A DNA stretch of 7,005 bases from Deltaproteobacteria bacterium (lineage in GTDB: Bacteria; Desulfobacterota; Syntrophia; Syntrophales; Smithellaceae), in contig DSAV01000009.1 in assembly GCA_011046295.1 (NCBI GenBank), positions 1 to 7,005 of the forward strand, in the 5' to 3' direction. Of this stretch, positions 1-6,927 are shown piece by piece (positions within the stretch are counted from its first letter, which is position 1; every line of letters begins with the position of its first letter). A model generated the notes under the pieces. The model had not been told where the DNA came from. It saw nothing but the letters and a program-made list of their open reading frames with translations, and did no database searches. Both the position numbers and the translations under genes were made by a program.

Positions 1-146
1 GACTGTACGGGTTATACACATTAAATCAGGCAACGATCTTGCTTCGCGCGGTCTTTATGACCAAGGCTAAGGCGATCTGTTACCCGACCAAATACACCAT
101 CATGTGTTACGATCTTCTAACATATCGATGGTTACTAAACATGGAG

Positions 147-174
147 TTAATATACAAGACTAAAGAAATATAAT
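147..174 (+). promoter_or_regulatory. candidate sigma-70 promoter for the rsfS operon
   Basis: A perfect TATAAT -10 hexamer lies at 169-174. TTAATA, which matches the TTGACA consensus at 4 of 6 positions, lies at 147-152, giving a 16-nt spacer. Transcription would start near 181 and leave a leader of about 60 nt before the rsfS start. Chance TATAAT matches are common in AT-rich DNA, so this is a sequence-based guess. Its support is that it is the best hexamer pair I found upstream of the first gene of the cluster. Confidence 0.4.
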
Positions 175-229
175 ATTCGGTCATAAGCAATCACTTTATG
201 CCTGTGGCCTTCATCCTAAATGCCTTAAG

Positions 230-235
230 AAGGAG
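230..235 (+). promoter_or_regulatory. Shine-Dalgarno of rsfS
   Basis: AAGGAG stands 6 nt before the TTG at 242. It fixes that non-ATG codon as the start, because no ATG lies at a suitable distance in this frame. A small CCTT-AAG-AAGG inverted repeat (223-233) overlaps the site but is too short to call regulatory. Confidence 0.75.
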
Positions 236-241
236 ATTTAT

Positions 242-637
242 TTGGCGGAAAAGAAAGATGGAACACGCAAACGGCTGCTTTTGTGCATCAACGCGACCCT
301 GCAGAAAAAAGCCAAAGACATTGTTGTTTTAAACGTAAAAAATATTTCCAGCTTCACCGATTACATGCTCATCTGCTCCGGAGCGACGGACAGGCAGGTT
401 CAGGCGATTTCTTCCGCCATTCAGGAATATTTGAAAAAGGCCGGTATCAGGCCGCTGGGCGTGGAAGGAAAAGATAACGCGCAGTGGATTCTGCTTGATT
501 ACGACGACGTGATAATTTCCGTATTCCAGGAGAGCACACGCGCTTTTTACGATATAGAAAATCTGTGGGACGCGCCGAAAATGAGCATTGATAAAAATAA
601 AACAGAAGTAAAACGCTTGAACAAGGCGATGTCTTGA
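242..637 (+). CDS. rsfS: ribosomal silencing factor RsfS (Iojap family)
   Basis: RsfS binds ribosomal protein uL14 on the 50S subunit and blocks joining to 30S, which shuts down translation in stationary phase or starvation. The 131-residue product shows the family signature from end to end: an N-terminal helix, the strand region VVLNVKNISSFTDYMLICSG (about 28-47), the TDRQVQAIS helix start (49-57), EG near 75-76, WILLDYDDVIISVF (82-95) and FYDIENLWDAPK (102-113). It is somewhat longer than E. coli RsfS (105 residues) because of a charged Lys-rich tail after residue 113. Translation begins at TTG 242, set by AAGGAG 6 nt upstream. It is the first gene of a tight cluster, and its TGA overlaps the comF start by 4 nt, suggesting translational coupling. 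The upstream nadD partner seen in many genomes is not visible. Confidence 0.93.
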   Translation: MAEKKDGTRKRLLLCINATLQKKAKDIVVLNVKNISSFTDYMLICSGATDRQVQAISSAIQEYLKKAGIRPLGVEGKDNAQWILLDYDDVIISVFQESTRAFYDIENLWDAPKMSIDKNKTEVKRLNKAMS

Positions 638-1362
638 TTCTTCAAAAAATAATAAAAAGCATCAGCGATGTCATATACCCTGCCCGCTGCGTGGGCTGTT
701 CAGATACTCTACACCACGAAAAAGAAAAATACTTTTGTGGCCCCTGCCACGAACAAATAAAATATTTAAACAAAAGCATGTGCCCTGTGTGCGGTATAGC
801 TTTTTTGAACAGCCCGGCTGAAAGCCATCTTTGCGGAAAATGTCTGGAGAAAAGCCCATATTTTACCGTAGCCCGCGCGGTAGCCGCTTATGAAAATGTT
901 ATTCTTGAAACTATTCACCGTTTTAAATACGGCCGTGATTTATCTGTCGGTTCTATCCTGGCTTCTTTCATGGCTGATTTTCAATTCCCTGATTTTGATT
1001 ACCGCAATTATTCCCTGATTGTTCCCGTGCCTCTGCATGTCAAAAAAATGCGTGAACGCGGTTTCAATCAATCCGTCATTCTGGCTCAGGCGCTGAATAA
1101 GAAATGGCGCCTGCCCTTAAATTATTTCTTGCTAAAACGCTCTAAATTTACTTTAACACAGACTGGCCTGGATAAAAAAGAACGGGAAAAGAATATCAAA
1201 GGAGCGTTTGAGGTGACATCCGCTAAAGAAATTAAAGATAAAAATATTATCCTTATCGATGATGTCTATACCACGGGCGCCACGCTCAATGAATGCGCGA
1301 AAACTCTGCGCAAAGCGGGCGCGAAGGATGTTGCCGTATTAACTTTAGCCAGAGTTCTTTAA
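634..1362 (+). CDS. comF: ComF family protein (phosphoribosyltransferase fold)
   Basis: This 242-residue cytosolic protein belongs to the ComF/GntX family. The family is linked to DNA uptake and processing in competent bacteria (ComFC), but is also present in many species not known to be competent, where its role is unclear. The N-terminus carries four CxxC pairs (C19/C22, C35/C38, C50/C53, C67/C70), a double zinc-ribbon arrangement. Family motifs follow: FKYG (97-100), PVPLH (131-135), RERGFNQS (140-147), TQTGLDKKER (175-184) and the PRPP-binding loop IILIDDVYTTGAT (205-217). The start is TTG 634, inside the rsfS stop (TTGA overlap), with AAGG at 623-626 as a weak ribosome site. The next in-frame ATG (codon 49) would remove the first two CxxC pairs, so TTG is preferred. 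rfaE2 follows after 14 nt. The family assignment is firm; the cellular role in this organism is not known. Confidence 0.92.
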   Translation: MILQKIIKSISDVIYPARCVGCSDTLHHEKEKYFCGPCHEQIKYLNKSMCPVCGIAFLNSPAESHLCGKCLEKSPYFTVARAVAAYENVILETIHRFKYGRDLSVGSILASFMADFQFPDFDYRNYSLIVPVPLHVKKMRERGFNQSVILAQALNKKWRLPLNYFLLKRSKFTLTQTGLDKKEREKNIKGAFEVTSAKEIKDKNIILIDDVYTTGATLNECAKTLRKAGAKDVAVLTLARVL

Positions 1363-1376
1363 ACAGGATATTTTTT

Positions 1377-1862
1377 ATGAATAAAATATTGGAAAGAAAT
1401 GAACTGAAAAAGAAAACCGACGCTTTAAAACGCGAAGGGAAGAAAATCGCATTTACCAATGGCTGTTTCGATATCCTGCATGTCGGACATGTCCGTTACT
1501 TAAGGCAAGCCAAACAAACCGCCGATATTTTAATTTTGGCGCTCAACAGCGACTCTTCGGTTAAGAAAATCAAGGGAGAAAAAAGACCGCTGGTAAACCA
1601 GGAAGAACGAGCCGAAATAGTTGCCGCCCTTGAATTTATAGATTTCGTGACTATCTTTGATGAACAAACACCGTTGGAACTGATTAACCTGCTAAAACCC
1701 GATGTTTTAATCAAAGGCGGAGACTGGACAGAAGAACAAATTGTCGGACGCGAAGAAATAGCGCAATGGGGCGGTAAATTGGTGGTAATACCTGAAATTA
1801 AAGACAAATCAACAACAAACATCGTCGAAGAAATCAGAAATAAATATTGCCGCGAAGATTAA
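1377..1862 (+). CDS. rfaE2: D-glycero-beta-D-manno-heptose 1-phosphate adenylyltransferase
   Basis: The enzyme transfers AMP from ATP to heptose 1-phosphate, giving ADP-D-glycero-beta-D-manno-heptose, which is epimerised and built into the LPS inner core. The 161-residue protein is a nucleotidyltransferase of the cytidylyltransferase-like superfamily. FTNGCFDILHVGHVRYL (26-42) contains the HVGH nucleotide-binding signature (35-38). KGGDW (113-117) and the terminal STTNIVEEI (145-153) are typical of RfaE2/HldE C-terminal domains. E. coli fuses this domain to the heptose kinase (HldE); here it stands alone, so a separate kinase (rfaE1/hldA) should lie elsewhere. An in-frame extension reaches back to 1293 inside comF, but ATG 1377 has AGGA at 1365-1368 (8 nt spacing) and places the conserved domain at the usual distance from the N-terminus. 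It is probably transcribed with rsfS and comF. Confidence 0.93.
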   Translation: MNKILERNELKKKTDALKREGKKIAFTNGCFDILHVGHVRYLRQAKQTADILILALNSDSSVKKIKGEKRPLVNQEERAEIVAALEFIDFVTIFDEQTPLELINLLKPDVLIKGGDWTEEQIVGREEIAQWGGKLVVIPEIKDKSTTNIVEEIRNKYCRED

Positions 1863-1965
1863 AACAACTGCTGTTTATTTATTGTGATTTTCCTGTATAT
1901 TTTGCTTTACAAACATTATACCTTTAGGTAAAAGACACCTTTAGTTTTTGCAAGGAGCGGTTAAA
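1863..1965 (+). promoter_or_regulatory. AT-rich rfaE2-dksA intergenic region
   Basis: This gap is much wider than the other plus-strand junctions and is strongly AT-rich, which suggests that dksA has its own promoter. TATATT (1896-1901) and TATACC (1918-1923) are -10-like, but I found no well-spaced -35 element for either, so no promoter is assigned. A weak AT-only hairpin (AAACA 1862-1866 with TGTTT 1872-1876) could attenuate read-through from rfaE2. ACCTTTAG occurs twice, at 1920-1927 and 1937-1944, with starts 17 nt apart. The dksA ribosome site lies at the right end. Confidence 0.4.
1952..1957 (+). promoter_or_regulatory. Shine-Dalgarno that sets the dksA start
   Basis: AAGGAG lies 8 nt before TTG 1966. 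An earlier in-frame TTG at 1948 would put this ribosome site inside the coding sequence and has no comparable site of its own, so 1966 is chosen as the start. Confidence 0.8.
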
Positions 1966-2346
1966 TTGGAAAAACAAGTAAATTTAAAGCCGGAAAAGCT
2001 GGAAATGTTCCGCAAAATGCTCAAGCAGAAAATCAATGAGCTTTTGAACGAAGCGGAAAAAACAGTTTCTCAAATGACCGATGCTAAAGAAAATTATCCC
2101 GATCCGACCGACCGGGCGTCGCTGGAAGCGGACAGAAACTTCGAACTGCGTATTAGGGACAGGGAACGCAAGCTGATTGTGAAAATGCAGGAGGCCATAA
2201 AGAGAATAGATGATGGAACCTACGGAATATGTGACGTCTGCGGCGGGCCTATTTCCGAAAAAAGGCTGATGGCCAGGCCGGTAACAACGGAATGTATCGA
2301 GTGTAAAACAAAGCAGGAAAAATTAGAAAAGATTAAAGGCGAATAA
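1966..2346 (+). CDS. dksA: RNA polymerase-binding transcription factor DksA
   Basis: DksA enters the RNA polymerase secondary channel and, with ppGpp, represses rRNA promoters and activates biosynthetic ones during nutrient stress; it also limits transcription-replication conflict. The 126-residue product has a long charged coiled coil (about 8-80). Its tip reads DPTDRAS (46-52), so D46, D49 and A51 match the functional tip residues D71, D74 and A76 of E. coli DksA. A complete C4 zinc finger follows (C89, C92, C110, C113) with a C-terminal helix. It lacks roughly 25 N-terminal residues relative to E. coli DksA (151 residues), as is common in short DksA forms. All four zinc cysteines are present, so this is not a cysteine-poor DksA2 type. 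TTG 1966 is the start because a strong AAGGAG precedes it; starting at 1948 would add six residues. A terminator follows directly. Confidence 0.93.
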   Translation: MEKQVNLKPEKLEMFRKMLKQKINELLNEAEKTVSQMTDAKENYPDPTDRASLEADRNFELRIRDRERKLIVKMQEAIKRIDDGTYGICDVCGGPISEKRLMARPVTTECIECKTKQEKLEKIKGE

Positions 2347-2368
2347 ATTGGAACTAACATAATTTAAA

Positions 2369-2397
2369 AAAGACGCTCCGCTAACGGGGCGTTTTTT
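2369..2397 (+). terminator. intrinsic terminator after dksA
   Basis: ACGCTCCG (2373-2380) pairs with CGGGGCGT (2385-2392) across a CTAA loop. The stem is 8 bp with one T-G wobble and can be extended at the base by A-T pairs. Six T (2392-2397) follow. It begins about 22 nt after the dksA stop and ends about 32 nt before priA. The A-run on the left arm means it could also work weakly on the other strand. Confidence 0.88.
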
Positions 2398-2429
2398 GTT
2401 TTTAAAACCTGGGGTATCCTCTATAAGCC

Positions 2430-4844
2430 ATGTTTGTTAATGTAGCCCTGAACATTCCCGGAAATAAATTATTTACTTACGAAGTACCGGAACATCTCGC
2501 GGATTATATTCAAAAGGGAAAACGTGTTTTTGTGCCCTTCGGCCGCCGCAAACGCACCGGTTTCATCATATCGTCCACTAATACCTGCGAAGAAGTTGCA
2601 AACGTGAAACCGATTTTCGATATTCTCGATGATGAGCCTCTTTTCGGCGATGAGGACCTCGAATTTTACCGGAAGATTGCCGACTATTTCATGTACCCGC
2701 TGGGCAAAACACTGGCGGAACTGATACCTTCCGGCGCGGAAAAAAAAGATTTCCTGTGGGTCAGTGCGGCGGCCCTGTCACCTGAGGTTGAGCTTTCCCC
2801 CGCACAGGATAAGATCATTTCGTTTCTCCGGCAATACCCGCACGGAATTTCCTGGAATAAATTAACAAAAAGTAACGTGGTTAAAAACATTGCACAGTCC
2901 CTCTATTCGATGCACGCGAAAGGGCTTATAGAAATCACCGAAAAAAATAAAAGCCTCATCGCGCCCCGCACAAAAAAAATAATCACTGTGAATAAAGATT
3001 TTTCTTCCCATGCAAAATTGACCGAAAAACAGGCAAAGCTTTTGGAATTTATGGTCGGCAGAAATAATATCGCCCTGCCCGATTTAATCCGCGAAGCCGG
3101 CGTGTCAATGTCCGTAATCAAAAACATGGAAAAGAAGGGCGCTGTCACGATAACAGAAGAAGAAGATATCCGCAGGGTTTCTCTGGAATCTGTCATAAAT
3201 ACACGTGAAAATGAAAAAATACAACTTAACATTGAGCAGAAAAAAGCCTTGGAAATAATTAACGTCCATTGCGATAAAAATACCTTCACGCCGATTCTGC
3301 TTCACGGCGTGACAGGAAGCGGCAAAACGGAAGTTTATCTGAACGCGATTGAAAAAGTTATCCTAAGCGGCGCCACAGCGATATATCTTGTACCGGAAAT
3401 ATCCCTCACACCACAACTCATCTCCCGGATTAAGAACAGATTCCCTCAAGATAAAGTTGCTGTTTTGCACAGCCGGATTGCGGAAACCATCCGCTATGAC
3501 CAATGGCGGCAAATCAGGAGAGGCGATATCAGCCTGGTCATTGGCGCACGTTCGGCTTTGTTTGCTCCCCTGCCCAATCTGAAATTAATCGTCGTGGATG
3601 AAGAGCATGATTCTTCCTACAAGCAGGACGACAGACTAAATTACCACGCCCGTGATTTTGCCGTGGTGAAGGCAAAAATGAATTCAGCGGTGGTTATTCT
3701 CGGCTCCGCCACTCCGAGCGTGCGAAGCTTCTTTAACGCCCGGACAAAAAAATACCAGTACATTGAACTTTCCTGCCGCGTCGATGATAAGCCCCTTCCC
3801 AACGTTGAAATAATCGATATGAAGCAGCAAAAAGAAATGCTGGGCAAAGCGCCGTTGCTCTCCGACCGTTTGATTTGCGCCATTACCGACACTCTGAACA
3901 AAAAAGAACAGATTTTACTGTTTCTCAACAGACGCGGATTCGATACTTTTCTGGTATGCGCGGATTGCGGTTATAATTTCCGCTGCCCCAATTGCAGTGT
4001 TTCCCTCAAAAACCATCCGGCGCAAAACATTATCAAGTGCCATTACTGCGACTATAATCAAAAATCCCTGCCCGTCTGCCCTTCCTGCAAAAACAGCAGG
4101 ATATTGAGTTACGGCACGGGCACGCAAAAACTGGAAAAGGAAATCGCGGATGTTTTCCCCGCCGCGCGCCTGGCCAGAATGGATTCCGACACGATGCAGC
4201 GCGAGGGCAGCTATGATAATATCCTTCAGTCTCTGGATAATCGGAATATTGACATCCTGATCGGCACACAAATGGTTACCAAGGGACATGATTTCCCTCA
4301 TATCACTCTGGTAGGCGTTATTTGCGCCGATACATCCCTGAACATGCCCGATTTCCGGGCAGCGGAAAAAACGTTTCAGATTCTGACGCAGGTGGCCGGA
4401 CGCTGCGGGCGAGGCAGCTCTCCCGGCACGGTTATTATCCAAACCTTCGATCCCGATAATTACGCCCTGCGCCAAGTGCTCTGCCACGACTACAAGTCTT
4501 TTTACGAAAAGGAAGTTTCTTTCCGCGAGGCGCTTAATTACCCGCCCTTCAGCCAGATAATCAACGTGCGCTTGTCTTCTGTCCGAAAAAACATCCTGGC
4601 TGATTACGCCCAGGAAACCGGCAAAAAGGCTCAGGAAATAAACCGCGCCATGGGGGAAAAAGCCCAAATAATCGGACCGGCGGAAGCGCCGCTGTCAAAA
4701 CTACGTGGGCGTTTTCGCCGCCAGATGCTCATTAAAGGAGAAAATATTTACGTTCTCCATCAAATCGCGCGAAAACTCATGAACGAACATAAATTGAGCG
4801 CCGTAAAAATGGAAATGGATGTTGACCCGGATAATTTCATGTGA
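2430..4844 (+). CDS. priA: primosomal protein PriA (replication restart helicase)
   Basis: PriA recognises abandoned replication forks, unwinds the lagging arm 3' to 5' and starts primosome assembly so the replicative helicase can be reloaded. The 804-residue protein shows an N-terminal 3'-end-binding domain (about 1-105), two winged-helix-like segments (about 120-180 and 194-250), and helicase core 1 with Walker A GVTGSGKT (293-300), DEEH (390-393) and GSATPS (425-430). Eight cysteines then form two zinc sites (C510, C513, C519, C522, C537, C540, C550, C553). Helicase core 2 includes IGTQMVTKGHDFP (611-623) and QVAGRCGRG (654-662), where most PriA have Ala for C659. A C-terminal domain ends the protein. 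The length matches the long B. subtilis form (about 805) rather than E. coli (732). ATG 2430 aligns with the usual PriA N-terminus, although its ribosome site is poor (GGGG at 2411-2414, 15 nt away). The dksA terminator precedes it, so it probably has its own promoter. Confidence 0.96.
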   Translation: MFVNVALNIPGNKLFTYEVPEHLADYIQKGKRVFVPFGRRKRTGFIISSTNTCEEVANVKPIFDILDDEPLFGDEDLEFYRKIADYFMYPLGKTLAELIPSGAEKKDFLWVSAAALSPEVELSPAQDKIISFLRQYPHGISWNKLTKSNVVKNIAQSLYSMHAKGLIEITEKNKSLIAPRTKKIITVNKDFSSHAKLTEKQAKLLEFMVGRNNIALPDLIREAGVSMSVIKNMEKKGAVTITEEEDIRRVSLESVINTRENEKIQLNIEQKKALEIINVHCDKNTFTPILLHGVTGSGKTEVYLNAIEKVILSGATAIYLVPEISLTPQLISRIKNRFPQDKVAVLHSRIAETIRYDQWRQIRRGDISLVIGARSALFAPLPNLKLIVVDEEHDSSYKQDDRLNYHARDFAVVKAKMNSAVVILGSATPSVRSFFNARTKKYQYIELSCRVDDKPLPNVEIIDMKQQKEMLGKAPLLSDRLICAITDTLNKKEQILLFLNRRGFDTFLVCADCGYNFRCPNCSVSLKNHPAQNIIKCHYCDYNQKSLPVCPSCKNSRILSYGTGTQKLEKEIADVFPAARLARMDSDTMQREGSYDNILQSLDNRNIDILIGTQMVTKGHDFPHITLVGVICADTSLNMPDFRAAEKTFQILTQVAGRCGRGSSPGTVIIQTFDPDNYALRQVLCHDYKSFYEKEVSFREALNYPPFSQIINVRLSSVRKNILADYAQETGKKAQEINRAMGEKAQIIGPAEAPLSKLRGRFRRQMLIKGENIYVLHQIARKLMNEHKLSAVKMEMDVDPDNFM

Positions 4845-4860
4845 ACAGGCGGATGTTTTT

Positions 4861-6927
4861 CTATTTTGATTCACTTACGCGCTTGGCTGTATCATAAGCA
4901 TCGGCGATATTGAACACATAAAAAACGAAAAATACAAATACAATAATAACAAGGGCAAATAAGCTCTCTACGCTTATTTCCGCGCTTTTTCTGATTAACG
5001 CCCTAAACGGCTCGGCTACGACCAGAATAAAAATACAGGCGGCCGCGCCAAATAACGCCCCTTTCAGCATCTGACCGTTATATAATTGACCGAATCCCGG
5101 GAAGAAAACCGAAAGCAATGAAGCCCCCCATTTGCTTTTTTCCGCTGCTTGCGCTGGGGCATAAAACGGCACGTGAGCGTGCAATGTATCTTCAAAAGAA
5201 TCCGTCCATCTTCTTTGCGATTTTTTCCTTTCCAGATATGATTTTACCCTTTCCAGTATTTCTTTATCAGCCAGATAATAAGTCTGCCGCTTCATACTTG
5301 ATTTTTCCATCAACGACATACGCATTTCATACATCGGCACTTTGATTAACCGCGCCATAATTTTTGAGCTGATTGCTTTTGCGTCGAGTGATACTTCTTC
5401 AATTTTGCCGTAACTCAACTGAGAATATTTACTGGGCATAAAAGAATTCAAATTTATCTTAAAATTAAACTTCAGAATCCGGCGGTCGGTAAATATGAAC
5501 AGGTCATATAATCTTAACAAGCGCGATGCCTGCAAAACCGTGCATCCTTCTACTTTCTCGTCTCTTTGGAGTGCCTGTCTTATTTTGGGAAGTACTTTTT
5601 TTAACATTTTCTCGATATTCTTCCGGCGCGTTATGTAAAAGTAGCCGCTGGCAAGAAACAGCTTAGACGCGTATTTAGACAGGATTGTGAGAGCCAGCAG
5701 CACGAAAAGAAGCAAAATAATATTTTTCGCCTGCTGCAAAACAGCCAACAGGATAATGAAGAAAAACATTAAAGAGAAAAGAATTATTGAAATAATCAGT
5801 TTTTGCTCATTTATTTGCGAAGCCCAGATAAGATCCTGCGGCACGACCTGATTTATATCAACAATGGAGATTTCTTTTTCTTCCTTCCTGCGCTGACGCG
5901 CGAAAAGATATATTAACGGCAGGCACGCTATGATCAGGACAAACAGCGCTGTTAAGGATATCGCGCTATATCGTTTTTCTTTTTGCGCTTGCGCGTCGCC
6001 CAGAGCCTTCAGCTCTTCGCTGAATTCTCCAATATAGGACATTGTCGCGGCGTCAAAAAGGTGAACTTTTCTTGTTTTAACGTCTGTAACCCAAACTTTG
6101 TCGCCCCAGGATGTGACATCCCCCGGCTCTAAAAGCGGCTCCGCGGTCATCAACTCGCCCGCATATTCACCTTCCCGGTCATATACCACAAGCTTTCCCG
6201 CCATCAGATCGTTTTTGGCCAGCAACAGGGCGACTTTGTCGCCGGACCGCGCCAAAAGGGTCGGCCATTCATATTGTCCGATTCTTTCCACTTTTGCAAA
6301 AGTCCTGACAAACACCCCCTCCGGCGAATAAATGTCCAGGCGCAGGGCGTTGGTATTGACAATCAGAAAATTTCCCTCATCGGTCAGCACAATGGAATTT
6401 GGAAACTTGAACTGCCCCTGTTGCTTTCCTTCGCTTCCGAAGCTTGTCTGGTAATTTCCCTCACGGTTAAAAATATGCACTTTGTGGTTTGAGCTGTCCG
6501 CAACGTATATTTTATCGCCGCTGTCATTAAAACAGAACTTAAAAGCGTTGCGTATGATAGAGGAACCGCTGAAAACCGGTCTTAATTCTCCGTTTACCAC
6601 CCTATATACGTTTTTTGAATTATGATCCGCAATCCATATTTCATCTTCAATAAGTTTAAGCTGCGAAAGTTCGATATCCTCCGGAAGAGTTTTTTTGCCG
6701 ATTACACGGCCTTCATGGTCGAGATGATATATCATTTGCCCCCAGCTGACAGCCACGCCGTATCCGGACGCGCTGATGAGGACAGGAGAGGGCAGATTAA
6801 TTTTTTTGTTTTCCGCCATAATTCTGACGCCGACCAGAACAGCGATAAACAAAATGAACAGCAGAAGAATTCTTCTATTCCGGATCTGCAGAAACGGTTC
6901 TGCACCCCATTTAGGAAACCGTTTCAT
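4861..6927 (-). CDS. membrane protein with NHL-type propeller, PH-like and TM2-like domains
   Basis: I know no named function for this 688-residue protein. In order it shows: a basic N-terminus and one signal-anchor helix (about 20-36); six propeller blades of about 40 residues (47-304), with NHL-like patterns such as KIYVADSSNHKVHIFNREG (139-157); a membrane helix (322-343) followed by RQRRKEEKE; a membrane hairpin (376-397, 401-418); a soluble part with a bacterial PH-like core, LFIFTDRRILKFNFK (476-490) and YGKIEEVSL (506-514), closed by a helix (555-570); and a C-terminal TM2-like hairpin with PGFGQLYNGQMLKG (610-623), a last helix near 655-675 and a DAYDTAKR tail (677-684). Basic residues predict propeller outside, PH-like part inside. 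ATG 6927 is the first usable start; an in-frame TAA lies 33 nt upstream. No Shine-Dalgarno is visible before it. The gene converges on priA and appears monocistronic within the window. Confidence 0.88.
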   Translation of the reverse strand: MKRFPKWGAEPFLQIRNRRILLLFILFIAVLVGVRIMAENKKINLPSPVLISASGYGVAVSWGQMIYHLDHEGRVIGKKTLPEDIELSQLKLIEDEIWIADHNSKNVYRVVNGELRPVFSGSSIIRNAFKFCFNDSGDKIYVADSSNHKVHIFNREGNYQTSFGSEGKQQGQFKFPNSIVLTDEGNFLIVNTNALRLDIYSPEGVFVRTFAKVERIGQYEWPTLLARSGDKVALLLAKNDLMAGKLVVYDREGEYAGELMTAEPLLEPGDVTSWGDKVWVTDVKTRKVHLFDAATMSYIGEFSEELKALGDAQAQKEKRYSAISLTALFVLIIACLPLIYLFARQRRKEEKEISIVDINQVVPQDLIWASQINEQKLIISIILFSLMFFFIILLAVLQQAKNIILLLFVLLALTILSKYASKLFLASGYFYITRRKNIEKMLKKVLPKIRQALQRDEKVEGCTVLQASRLLRLYDLFIFTDRRILKFNFKINLNSFMPSKYSQLSYGKIEEVSLDAKAISSKIMARLIKVPMYEMRMSLMEKSSMKRQTYYLADKEILERVKSYLERKKSQRRWTDSFEDTLHAHVPFYAPAQAAEKSKWGASLLSVFFPGFGQLYNGQMLKGALFGAAACIFILVVAEPFRALIRKSAEISVESLFALVIIVFVFFVFYVFNIADAYDTAKRVSESK

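Larger units (their letters stand above)
1..241. other. 5' flank without recognisable gene
   Basis: I recognise no protein or RNA gene here. All three plus frames contain stops before rsfS. The longest open stretch is positions 3-173 (56 codons, open at the window edge), and its translation has no family motif I know. No tRNA cloverleaf was found. The stretch contains a promoter-like pair of hexamers (147-174) and the rsfS ribosome binding site (230-235), so at least its right part is probably the rsfS leader. In many bacteria nadD lies directly upstream of rsfS, and no nadD end is visible here. Confidence 0.5.

Noticed and set aside
3..173. 56-codon open frame at the left edge as a partial gene
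   Set aside because: It is within the length expected by chance over six frames, has an unusual residue mix and no motif. It is recorded only as part of the flank.
1293..1376. N-terminal extension of rfaE2 starting at 1293
   Set aside because: It would overlap the end of comF by 70 nt and add 28 residues with no family similarity. ATG 1377 has a proper ribosome site.
1496..1822. 108-codon minus-strand frame opposite rfaE2
   Set aside because: It lies wholly opposite a conserved enzyme gene, is Ser/Ile-rich with no domain, and has no ribosome site of note.
1862..1880. Terminator after rfaE2
   Set aside because: The stem is only 5 AT-rich base pairs and the following tract is broken by A, too weak to call an intrinsic terminator.
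1891..1906. Sigma-54 type promoter before dksA (TTGCT at 1902-1906)
   Set aside because: The -12 element is present, but the required GG of the -24 element is absent at the correct spacing.
3915..4667. 250-codon open frame on the minus strand inside priA
   Set aside because: It is fully antisense to the zinc-finger and helicase core 2 region of a well-supported PriA, has no recognisable motif, and reads as a codon-bias shadow.
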